From NCBI GenBank assembly GCA_016186915.1, contig JACPKU010000006.1, forward strand, positions 313,619 through 350,085: DNA of 36,467 nucleotides. Direction: 5' to 3'. Shown here one piece after another: positions 9,374-16,079 of this stretch. The notes below the pieces were generated by a model, which made no database searches, was not told the DNA's origin, and saw nothing but the letters and a program-made list of their open reading frames with translations. A program made the translations under genes and the position numbers. Position 1 is the first letter of the stretch. Each line of letters opens with the position of its first letter. Source of the stretch: Candidatus Doudnabacteria bacterium. GTDB taxonomy: Bacteria > Patescibacteriota > Doudnabacteria > UBA920 > O2-02-FULL-48-8.

Positions 9374-9658
9374 TTATTTTCTTGCGACATAAACAAAGGG
9401 TAAAAAATATGCTTGCAGCATTTCTGATCGACTCTCATCGCAGACTATTTCCCGTAAGCGCGTTAGTTCTTTAAGGCGCAACCGAAATCGGGGGTCAGCA
9501 ATGGTCAGATCCAAAAGTTCCAGCAGGCGAGCTTGGGCTTGCTGTTTCATCTCTGAATTTTTTGCTGAGATAAATCTATTATATTCAGCTCCAATATTAG
9601 CTAACTGTTGAATCAGTGACATTTTCTGCCACCTTTTAATAAAATCTTTCTTTAACAT
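9374..9658 (-). CDS. Small conserved protein of unknown function
   Basis: MLKKDFIKRWQKMSLIQQLANIGAEYNRF...RLLELLDLTIADPRFRLRLKELTRLREIVCDE; resembles a small protein common in CPR genomes (from memory). Start at 9658 preferred over the ORF-track start, which overlaps the upstream gene. Confidence 0.65.
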   Translation of the reverse strand: MLKKDFIKRWQKMSLIQQLANIGAEYNRFISAKNSEMKQQAQARLLELLDLTIADPRFRLRLKELTRLREIVCDESRSEMLQAYFLPFVYVARK

Positions 9659-9693
9659 TTTATCATAACTTACTACTGTCTTACTATACAGTA

Positions 9694-10659
9694 TTACAGT
9701 GTGGTTATGGGACGTGATTGAGTAATGTAAAATTTCCCTTTGGAATAAGCCCATTCGATGTCTTGGGGTTTTTTGTAGTGCTTTTCAATGTTGATGCAAA
9801 TTTTTGCAATTTCAATAATTTGCCTGCCAGTGAGTTTCTGCTTATTCCCTGTCATTCGCTCATTCGCGCGAATGAGTCCGCCGCCTTTCCCCAATCGAAG
9901 GGAAAAAGCTTGTTCTGACACATTGATATCCAAAATCGCCAAATCGTTTTTATGCACCACGTAAGTATCTGGGGTGATTTGGCCGGATACAATCGCCTCG
10001 CCCAAGCCAAACCCGGCTTCAATTACCATTTGATTGCGGTCTTTGGTGACGGGATGCACGGTAAAACAAATACCGGAAATTTCTGACTGCACCATAGTTT
10101 GTACCACCACGGCCACGGATACAAATTTCTTGTGCAGTTTTTTTTCAAATCTATAAAAAATCGCGCGCGGCGTAAACAGCGACCCCCAGCACTTCTGAAC
10201 ATTCTTCAACACATCTTTTTCCGTGGTGTTAAGATAAGTTTCCAACTGTCCGGCCCAAGCGTCAGATGAAGAATCTTCGGCGGTTGCTGACGACCGGACA
10301 GCTACAAACTTGACTTTTCCGCCGGAGGCGGACCCGCCTTTGGCGGAAATACTCCTAAAGTATTTTAAGATGTCGTTGGCAATATCTCGCGGCATCTTGG
10401 CTTTTTCGATTAAGGCACGAATTTTTTCCGAAGCCTGTTCCACTGAATTGATATCCTTGTGATTCACCTTATGCAAAGCCGCGTCTATTTCCACACCCAA
10501 ATCAGTTTCTTTCAGAAACTCGTCAAAAGCGCTCGCAAGCACCACAAAACCCGGCGGCACAGGAATTTTGACATTCGTCATTTCCCCCAAAGACGCCCCT
10601 TTTCCTCCAGCTTCAAAAACCGACTTCTTATTTAACTGCTTAAACGTCTTAATATTCAT
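9694..10659 (-). CDS. Pyruvate phosphate dikinase/PEP synthase ATP/PEP-binding (N-terminal) domain only
   Basis: FEAGGKGASLGEM; VAVRSSATAEDSSSDAWAGQLETYLN; ISGICFTVHPVT; DIEWAYSKGKFYITQSRPITTL. Confidence 0.88.
   Translation of the reverse strand: MNIKTFKQLNKKSVFEAGGKGASLGEMTNVKIPVPPGFVVLASAFDEFLKETDLGVEIDAALHKVNHKDINSVEQASEKIRALIEKAKMPRDIANDILKYFRSISAKGGSASGGKVKFVAVRSSATAEDSSSDAWAGQLETYLNTTEKDVLKNVQKCWGSLFTPRAIFYRFEKKLHKKFVSVAVVVQTMVQSEISGICFTVHPVTKDRNQMVIEAGFGLGEAIVSGQITPDTYVVHKNDLAILDINVSEQAFSLRLGKGGGLIRANERMTGNKQKLTGRQIIEIAKICINIEKHYKKPQDIEWAYSKGKFYITQSRPITTL
10316..10348. repeat. In-frame palindromic mini-element (SAKGGSASGGK type) inside the PPDK_N gene
   Basis: TTTCCGCCGGAGGCGGACCCGCCTTTGGCGGAAAT; encodes SAKGGSASGGK. 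Confidence 0.75.
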
Positions 10660-10683
10660 GCCCGATAACCCCATCTTCCCTTC

Positions 10684-10711
10684 GGTGTCCAATTCCATAG
10701 AATTGGACACC
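10684..10711. promoter_or_regulatory. Putative ArsR operator upstream of the PPDK_N gene
   Basis: GGTGTCCAATTC-CATA-GAATTGGACACC, 12-bp arms. Confidence 0.8.
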
Positions 10712-10720
10712 TCTAAAAAA

Positions 10721-10999
10721 TTAGAAAACAATCTTAAAAATTCTTGCTACAGCGCCGGATAACTTCGGATTAATGCTGTAGTATACTCGGTCCTGCCGAC
10801 CCTGAAATTCTATCAAATCTAAATTCGCAAGGATACTTAAATTCCTGGAAGTGTTTTTTAGACTAATCCCCAATTCATCAGCAAGAGCCGAGACTGACAT
10901 TTGTTTCGTCCTGCTTAAAATCTGTAATATCTTAAGCCGGTTCGGATTACCCAGTCCCCGAAAAACGGTAGCCCACTGTCTTAAACTTTTATTAGACAT
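10721..10999 (-). CDS. ArsR-family winged-helix transcriptional regulator
   Basis: VFRGLGNPNRLKILQILSRTKQMSVSALADELGISLKNTSRNLSILANLDLIEFQGRQDRVYYSI. Confidence 0.88.
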   Translation of the reverse strand: MSNKSLRQWATVFRGLGNPNRLKILQILSRTKQMSVSALADELGISLKNTSRNLSILANLDLIEFQGRQDRVYYSINPKLSGAVARIFKIVF

Positions 11000-11011
11000 A
11001 AATATACCCTA

Positions 11012-11037
11012 GTGTCCAATTCGCGCGAATTGGACAC
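11012..11037. promoter_or_regulatory. Putative ArsR autoregulatory operator
   Basis: GTGTCCAATTCGCGCGAATTGGACAC, perfect 26-bp palindrome with the same arms as 10684. Confidence 0.8.
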
Positions 11038-11088
11038 CGAACAAGAACTTTATAATTTTTTGAAAATACAAAGTTCAAGCTTGATTCC

Positions 11089-12024
11089 TTATGACTCCAG
11101 TATAGCAGATTTATAAGGATTTTGTAATGCGTCCGATTCGTTAACCTGTGTCAGCCCCCAGATAGCTCCAAGCAGAATAACGCCACCAACGATTTGGCCG
11201 ATTTCCAGACTGGCATCCAGAAAAATCCAGTTAACGACCACTGCGGCAAACGGGAAAGCTAGTTCCCCAAGCGTGGCAATGCTGGCTTTAGTAGTCTGCA
11301 GTCCTTGATAGTAAATGAATAGTGAAATAAACCCGGCAATCACGGCAATAATGAATACAAACAGCCAATCTTTACCAGAAGCCGAGGCCACTTCACCCAG
11401 CCTGCCATAATAAATCTGCAGCAGGAATAAAAATACAAGTGCGGCTAAAAATCTTACTGCTGTTACTGCTTGAAAGCTTATTTTTCTCAAAACCAATCTG
11501 CCAAACACAGTAGATCCTCCCCATAACACTGCAGCAAGCAAAGCAAACATTACTCCCAAACCTCCTCCAGTAAAATTCAGCCCCGAAATTTTGAATTCAG
11601 GAAAGGTGATTAGGTATGCGCCGAAAATAGCTATCAGGGCGTAAAGCCAAAACTTCTTACTCAAACGCTCTTTGAGAAATATTGCCGCAAGCAAGATTGC
11701 TATAAATGGCTGCACTTTCTGCAATAAAATCGCCACTGAAGGATTTACATAGCGAAAACTTTGGGTAAAGAACACGGTGGCCAAAGCTGACCCGCCGGCT
11801 GCAATAAACACAACTGCCAACCACTCTTTCCAAGACAAATTTTTAAGTTCACCCAAATATCGAAACAAGAACACCAGCACCAACACCGCAATTAAGACAT
11901 GCTCCATGAACACGATCGTGGTGGAAGATAGATCAACTGTCAAAAACTTGCGAAACGGCGCGTCGATCGCCCAGAGCATGGCTGCAATCACTATAAGCCA
12001 TGGGCCTAATTTGTATTTCTCCAT
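11089..12024 (-). CDS. EamA/DMT-superfamily transporter, candidate riboflavin importer (RibN-like)
   Basis: Ten-TM EamA pattern; start MEKYKLGPW preferred (SD GAAGG); immediately downstream of an FMN riboswitch. Confidence 0.8.
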   Translation of the reverse strand: MEKYKLGPWLIVIAAMLWAIDAPFRKFLTVDLSSTTIVFMEHVLIAVLVLVFLFRYLGELKNLSWKEWLAVVFIAAGGSALATVFFTQSFRYVNPSVAILLQKVQPFIAILLAAIFLKERLSKKFWLYALIAIFGAYLITFPEFKISGLNFTGGGLGVMFALLAAVLWGGSTVFGRLVLRKISFQAVTAVRFLAALVFLFLLQIYYGRLGEVASASGKDWLFVFIIAVIAGFISLFIYYQGLQTTKASIATLGELAFPFAAVVVNWIFLDASLEIGQIVGGVILLGAIWGLTQVNESDALQNPYKSAILES

Positions 12025-12040
12025 AAAAAATACACCTTCT

Positions 12041-12207
12041 TTCATCCCGACTATACGGTCGGCCCTGGAATTACACCAGATCATGCCACTGACTAGGTGG
12101 CTCGTGGGCTAAACCCTCTCTCGGCCTTCGGCCACTCTCTCCCAAGGAGAGAGAGATAAAAAGAAAGGGTCATTACCACCGATTGCCGAATCACACGGCA
12201 CCCTGAA
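12041..12207 (-). ncRNA. FMN riboswitch (RFN element)
   Basis: Minus strand: TCAGGGTGCCGTGTGATTCGGCAATCGGTGGTAATGACCC...TTTAGCCCACGAGCCACCTAGTCAGTGGCATGATCTGGTGTAATTCCAGGGCCGACCGTATAGTCGGGATGAAAG; matches RFN conserved blocks, including the diagnostic 3' half. Confidence 0.88.
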
Positions 12208-12212
12208 AATGT

Positions 12213-12653
12213 TTAATTACTTGGATTATAACTGGAGAAAAACTGTCTGGCAAACAGCTCATCCTGTTTCATCTGCTCGATCAATTCGTCCGCAGAATCA
12301 AATTTTTCGTTCTCTCGAATCTTTTTGATGAGTTCCACCCCTAACTCTTTCCCGTAAATGTCATATGTAAAATCCAGGATATACACTTCTACTTTTCTCT
12401 CCTGCTCATCAAAAGTCTTCGCGCTACCGATAAAGATTAAGGCAGGCAAATATTTTTGTTCCGGCATGATCGCTTTCCTCGGCCACAACTTGCGGACAAA
12501 CAATGGCGGCAGACCATTTTCTATGTGCGTGACTAAGCCTACATAAACACCTTCTTCGGCGTGGGTTTCCGCATCCAAATTCGCGGTCGGGAATCCTAAC
12601 TGCTTGCCTCGTCCCAAATGTTTTTTCACTTTACCGGAGATTATTGTTGCCAT
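12213..12653 (-). CDS. Riboflavin kinase (stand-alone RFK domain)
   Basis: MATIISGKVKKHLGRGKQLGFPTANLDAETHAEEGVYVG...KVEVYILDFTYDIYGKELGVELIKKIRENEKF. Confidence 0.9.
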   Translation of the reverse strand: MATIISGKVKKHLGRGKQLGFPTANLDAETHAEEGVYVGLVTHIENGLPPLFVRKLWPRKAIMPEQKYLPALIFIGSAKTFDEQERKVEVYILDFTYDIYGKELGVELIKKIRENEKFDSADELIEQMKQDELFARQFFSSYNPSN

Positions 12654-12720
12654 AATAGCCTTCGACTCCGCTTCGCTTCGCTCAGGCAACAAAAAGTTGA
12701 TGTCTGAGCTTGTCGAAGAC

Positions 12721-13191
12721 TCAACTTTGTTTTAATTTACTACTCTTAAAAATTTTGGGCTTAAATGCCTTCAGCCTGACTACCTTGGCGATCTTTTTTA
12801 ATTCTTTCAGATCCACATACGGTTTCTGATCATAACCGAGCGCGATAAGGTCTGGTGTTTCTTTCCTGATGTGCGGCCACGGATTTTGCTGGCCCCCTAA
12901 CACGACTCTGTCTACGAACTGAAGCCGTTTCAAATTATTCATGCGAACTTCTTCTGATTGCTGCGATTTATAACCCTTAACTTTCTTTACATTCACGTCC
13001 CTGGCTACAGACACCACTAAAAAATTCCCCCCGCCTTCGCCAAGGCTTCGGCGGGCAGGCAGCTTTTTTGCTTGCCTTAAAAAACTAATATGCCCCGGAT
13101 GCAGCAAATCAAACACCCCGAACACCATAACCCGTGTACCAGAAGCTAATCGCTTCGGTACAGGGCTTCGCTTTCGCTTCGCTTTTTTCAT
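12721..13191 (-). CDS. Cytidylyltransferase-like FAD synthetase (archaeal RibL-like)
   Basis: VFGVFDLLHPGHISFLRQAKK...LQFVDRVVLGG...PDLIALGYDQKPYVDLKELKK. Confidence 0.8.
   Translation of the reverse strand: MKKAKRKRSPVPKRLASGTRVMVFGVFDLLHPGHISFLRQAKKLPARRSLGEGGGNFLVVSVARDVNVKKVKGYKSQQSEEVRMNNLKRLQFVDRVVLGGQQNPWPHIRKETPDLIALGYDQKPYVDLKELKKIAKVVRLKAFKPKIFKSSKLKQS
13030..13061. repeat. In-frame palindromic mini-element (PARRSLGEGG type)
   Basis: CCCGCCTTCGCCAAGGCTTCGGCGGGCAGGC inside the RibL-like gene; same ends as the insertion at 19388-19421. Confidence 0.75.
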
Positions 13192-13202
13192 AATGTCTAT
13201 AT

Positions 13203-13276
13203 TGGTCGGGGTATCCGGAATCGGACCGGAACTACACCCACCCCATGGGCGCGTACTACCACTATACTATACCCCG
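13203..13276 (-). tRNA. tRNA-Pro(GGG), CCA encoded
   Basis: CGGGGTA TA GTAT AGTGGTA GTAC G CGCCC ATGGGGT GGGTG TAGT TCCGG TCCGATT CCGGA TACCCCG A CCA; all stems pair, anticodon GGG, G37. Confidence 0.88.
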
Positions 13277-13312
13277 ATAATGGCCTAAGTATTATAAAAA
13301 ATTTTTCAGAAT

Positions 13313-13349
13313 AAAAAAAGAGGCCCGAAGCGCTGTGCACTTCGGGCTT
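13313..13349 (-). terminator. Intrinsic terminator (GCACAGC apical loop type)
   Basis: GCCCGAAGTGCACAGCGCTTCGGGCCTCTTTTTTT on minus strand. Confidence 0.88.
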
Positions 13350-13402
13350 GTGAACGGCTGTGCCATCTGGACATACGCCAGCATGGCAGACTCGTTCGGG
13401 GG

Positions 13403-13537
13403 CTAGTCGCCGCCCCAGTCATACCCGCAAACCTTCGCAAGCCTGACTTCTTCTTCTTCGCGGCGCTGCTGCTCCTGATCGGGTTGCGGCGGAGGCGACT
13501 CCTCCTTCTCCTTCGGCTCTCGGACTTCGTCTGGCAT
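13403..13537 (-). CDS. Small charged/proline-rich hypothetical protein (44 aa)
   Basis: SD AAGGAG; MPDEVREPKEKEESPPPQPDQEQQRREEEEVRLAKVCGYDWGGD; GC-rich. Confidence 0.6.
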   Translation of the reverse strand: MPDEVREPKEKEESPPPQPDQEQQRREEEEVRLAKVCGYDWGGD

Positions 13538-13560
13538 TGCTGCTCCTTGTCTTGAGGCTC

Positions 13561-13629
13561 TTAGGGCCTCGGCTCTTCTCGCGGCGGAGGCACGGAATCC
13601 TCCGGCCCGCGAATCACATCGCGTGGCAT
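13561..13629 (-). CDS. Possible 22-aa peptide
   Basis: SD AAGGAG; MPRDVIRGPEDSVPPPREEPRP. Confidence 0.3.
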   Translation of the reverse strand: MPRDVIRGPEDSVPPPREEPRP

Positions 13630-13638
13630 GGTCGCTCC

Positions 13639-13827
13639 TTACTCGCGGCCGAAACCGCGGCGGTGGTGCGGCTGCAGCTCCCGCGGCATCGCGATCGAAT
13701 CGCGGTGGGTGAGATGCCCGTTACTTCCGGGCAGAGACGGCTCCGGGCTCCAGTCGATCTGGAGCGGCCGCGGCGGCTCGACTTTGTTCGGATCGAGCCA
13801 TGGGCAGAACCACTCGGTAAGCGGCAT
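13639..13827 (-). CDS. Small hypothetical protein (62 aa)
   Basis: SD AGGAGA; MPLTEWFCPWLDPNKVEPPRPLQIDWSPEPSLPGSNGHLTHRDSIAMPRELQPHHRRGFGRE. Confidence 0.55.
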   Translation of the reverse strand: MPLTEWFCPWLDPNKVEPPRPLQIDWSPEPSLPGSNGHLTHRDSIAMPRELQPHHRRGFGRE

Positions 13828-13836
13828 GATCATCTC

Positions 13837-14028
13837 CTATCCGACCGGATCCGGTCGGTCCGGGTCTTCCGGGTCGAAGTAGGGGCGACGCGGAGCGTCG
13901 CCGAAAACTCGTTCGTGGTTGCGAGCCGCGCGCACAACCTTCCAGTCACGTGGTCGTCGAATCGCAGGCTCGTCGATCTTCGCTTCTCCCGTCTGCTGGT
14001 CGCCGATGGCGGGGATCTCTGGCGTCAC
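13837..14028 (-). CDS. Small hypothetical protein (63 aa, GTG start)
   Basis: SD GAGGAGGG; VTPEIPAIGDQQTGEAKIDEPAIRRPRDWKVVRAARNHERVFGDAPRRPYFDPEDPDRPDPVG. Confidence 0.5.
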   Translation of the reverse strand: MTPEIPAIGDQQTGEAKIDEPAIRRPRDWKVVRAARNHERVFGDAPRRPYFDPEDPDRPDPVG

Positions 14029-14328
14029 CGATTCCCTCCTCTCGCTGCGAGACGTAGTGGACCGGAATTTCAGGTGGGCAGGTTTTACACGTTTGTAATT
14101 TGTGTTGATCTGTCCCACCTCCTTGAAAAAAGCCAGCGAGTTTGAAACACATCACCTTTCACCTTCTCCTTCTGAAATCCTCCATGTAATTGTTACGGTC
14201 CCCTCAAACCTACGCCCCAGAAAATCAATATATTGCTTTTCTAAGGCTTAGGCTTGATTTGAGTACCAATCCCGACGTTTCAGTCGGGATTCCGACTTCG
14301 ACACAGTCGAACGTCAGAACAAAAATCC

Positions 14329-14548
14329 GGCTCTTTTGGCCGGTTCATCGCTTTTCCTATTTAAACTTGCATGTTTAATGCTTCATTCTCTTAAGCGCTG
14401 AACCGGCTGCACTTGGGTTGGGACAAAATTAACCTTATCCAAGGCCTTGGTGGCAATGGAATTAGTGCGGGTAATTTGGTTCAGCTGTCGGTAATTCATA
14501 ATTATTGCTATCCATTGACAGTTTAAGCCAAAATAAAAATGCCGTCAA
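14329..14548 (-). promoter_or_regulatory. Attenuator-like leader L1
   Basis: Promoter TTGACG-17-TAAACT; leader ORF 14383-14499; segment 14395-14407 (GCCGGTTCAGCGC) complementary to 14338-14351 (GCGATGAACCGGCC); terminator CCGGCCAAAAGAGCCGGATTTTTG. Confidence 0.6.
14383..14499 (-). CDS. Candidate leader peptide L1 (38 aa)
   Basis: MNYRQLNQITRTNSIATKALDKVNFVPTQVQPVQRLRE. Confidence 0.4.
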   Translation of the reverse strand: MNYRQLNQITRTNSIATKALDKVNFVPTQVQPVQRLRE

Positions 14549-14642
14549 GGGCACATCCGCCTTCGCATAAAGCTTCCACCTGCGCTAAAGCTTCGGCGGA
14601 CAGGTCGGCGGATTGTCACATTTGTGTTTAAACATTGTGGAC

Positions 14643-14676
14643 AAAAAAGGAGGGTCGAGCTGTGCTCGACCCTCGA
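14643..14676 (-). terminator. Intrinsic terminator (GCACAGC apical loop type)
   Basis: GAGGGTCGAGCACAGCTCGACCCTCCTTTTTTG. Confidence 0.9.
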
Positions 14677-14691
14677 AATGGAGAGTCTCGA

Positions 14692-14868
14692 TTAGCCATC
14701 CTCTATAGACCTCAGTCGCGCTCGCGCGCGATGAAGCGGATTGACGACCAACCGATTCCACTCGGACGAAGTCCGTCCGTTCGGGGTAACTGCCTCGAGC
14801 CTTTCGATGAGTTCCTTAAGCTCATCGGCAGTTTTCGCCTGCTCCACCAATTGGGGGTATGCTTCCAT
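14692..14868 (-). CDS. Small hypothetical protein (58 aa), missed by ORF cutoff
   Basis: MEAYPQLVEQAKTADELKELIERLEAVTPNGRTSSEWNRLVVNPLHRARARLRSIEDG. Confidence 0.6.
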   Translation of the reverse strand: MEAYPQLVEQAKTADELKELIERLEAVTPNGRTSSEWNRLVVNPLHRARARLRSIEDG

Positions 14869-14877
14869 GGCTACCCC

Positions 14878-15144
14878 CTACACTCCGTGGCCGTAGCCAG
14901 CCTCAACGAGATCGGACCCGCGATGCTCGAACTGAACCGCTGGCTGCGCCGGCGCCGGCTTCTTGCTGCGGCAGAGCTCGGCTTCGGCAACAGCCAGTTT
15001 CTGGACCACTTGGTGAAGCGCGTCACCGCAGTCCACGATTTGCCGAACGCTGCCGCCATTGCGGACATGACCCACAAGAGTCGTGGCAAGCCCCGCGATC
15101 TCGCGCTTCGTCTGTTCCACCTCTTCCCGAAGCCTCGTTTCCAT
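14878..15144 (-). CDS. Small hypothetical protein (88 aa), coiled-coil-like N-terminus
   Basis: SD GAGGAGG; METRLREEVEQTKREIAGLATTLVGHVRNGGSVRQIVDCGDALHQVVQKLAVAEAEL... Confidence 0.65.
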   Translation of the reverse strand: METRLREEVEQTKREIAGLATTLVGHVRNGGSVRQIVDCGDALHQVVQKLAVAEAELCRSKKPAPAQPAVQFEHRGSDLVEAGYGHGV

Positions 15145-15197
15145 GGGTTCCTCCTCAATGTTTGTTCTGCGGACTCCTTCCGCTGTCTTGCTTTACT

Positions 15198-15265
15198 GTC
15201 ATTCTGAGCGAAGCGAAGAATCTAATTTTTCTTTTATTCAGATCCTTCACTCCGTTCAGGATGAC
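15198..15265. repeat. GTCATTCTG..CAGGATGAC interspersed palindrome (copy 2)
   Basis: gtcattctgagcgaagcgaagaatct...gatccttcactccgttcaggatgac. Confidence 0.88.
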
Positions 15266-15340
15266 AATGTTATATATTCGCAATTCGCAGCATTCGGATG
15301 TCTATTCGTAGATTCGAATCGCATGTTGCGAAGCAACAAA

Positions 15341-15602
15341 CAAAAATACCGGCCTTTTGCGAGCCGGTTGCTGTTACGTGATCCGTGTTATGTGATACGC
15401 GATCTATAACCAAAACCGACTCTTTGAGGCAAGAGCAACAACAAGCCCAAAATAATTAAAAGTCGGATTTGATTAGCCATGTGTTTAGTCTGGCCCTTCA
15501 GCTTTATTCTCCCCCGCTTGCGGGGGAGATGTCCCGCTAAACGGGGCAGAGAGGGCTTTCACTGATTGAAATCAGGTTATCAAAGAGTTTGCTTATTGTC
15601 AA
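15341..15602 (-). promoter_or_regulatory. Attenuator-like leader L2
   Basis: Promoter TTGACA-17-TAACCT; Leu-rich leader ORF; GAGTCGGTT (15414-15422) complementary to AACCGGCTC (15361-15369); terminator ACCGGCTCGCAAAAGGCCGGTATTTTTG. Confidence 0.65.
15388..15480 (-). CDS. Candidate leader peptide L2 (30 aa, Leu run)
   Basis: MANQIRLLIILGLLLLLPQRVGFGYRSRIT; five TTG codons. Confidence 0.45.
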   Translation of the reverse strand: MANQIRLLIILGLLLLLPQRVGFGYRSRIT

Positions 15603-15741
15603 GCGCGGTTTCAAGATCAATCCGCTTTCAGTACGAACAAGTCTACTCTATCTCACATATCCTTATAATATCGCTGCTACGTCTAAATTGTGCGATCGCA
15701 CAATTTAGACGTATGACTCTTTCTATTTTTTATACTGTGGG

Positions 15742-15775
15742 CAAAGAAAAGGCCGAAGCGCTGTGCGCTTCGGCC
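15742..15775 (-). terminator. Intrinsic terminator (GCACAGC apical loop type)
   Basis: GGCCGAAGCGCACAGCGCTTCGGCCTTTTCTTTG. Confidence 0.88.
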
Positions 15776-15794
15776 GGCTTGGGAAACCTTGAGA

Positions 15795-15989
15795 TCAACT
15801 GCTCTGTCTTCCCGACAGCTGATCCATAGCGCCCATCAAGTCTTGCATCCGATCACTGTTGGATGCCTTCTGCGCAAACAGGTGAGCCGGAACCGGTCCG
15901 ACCGTGTGCTGATCGATCTCTCTTTGCAGCCGCACATTCTCGCGGCTCAACTGCACGAGTTCCTCACTCAGCTTATGGACTTCGTTCAT
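15795..15989 (-). CDS. Small coiled-coil hypothetical protein (64 aa)
   Basis: SD AAAGGGGG; MNEVHKLSEELVQLSRENVRLQREIDQHTVGPVPAHLFAQKASNSDRMQDLMGAMDQLSGRQSS. Confidence 0.65.
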   Translation of the reverse strand: MNEVHKLSEELVQLSRENVRLQREIDQHTVGPVPAHLFAQKASNSDRMQDLMGAMDQLSGRQSS

Positions 15990-16022
15990 GATTCCCCCTT
16001 TATAATCGCAGGATGACCCCTT

Positions 16023-16073
16023 GTCATCCTGAACGCAGTATCCAATAATTTTAGACACAATGCTCAAGATGAC
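16023..16073. repeat. GTCATCCTG..CAAGATGAC interspersed palindrome (copy 3)
   Basis: gtcatcctgaacgcag...caatgctcaagatgac. Confidence 0.75.
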
Positions 16074-16079
16074 ATTAAA

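Noticed and set aside
12041-12120. Three successive hairpins first read as a possible degenerate tRNA
   Set aside because: No matching 5' acceptor strand; the sequence instead matches the 3' half of an FMN riboswitch.
13537-14145. 202-aa + strand ORF MLLLVLRLLGPRLF...
   Set aside because: Antisense to several minus-strand small ORFs that have strong SDs and end at a minus-strand terminator; the composition is a by-product of GC-rich sequence.
14859-15409. ORFs containing VILSEAKNL / CHSERSEES...ILHSVQDD
   Set aside because: Well-known spurious translations of the GTCATTCTGAGCGAAGCGAAG palindromic repeat.
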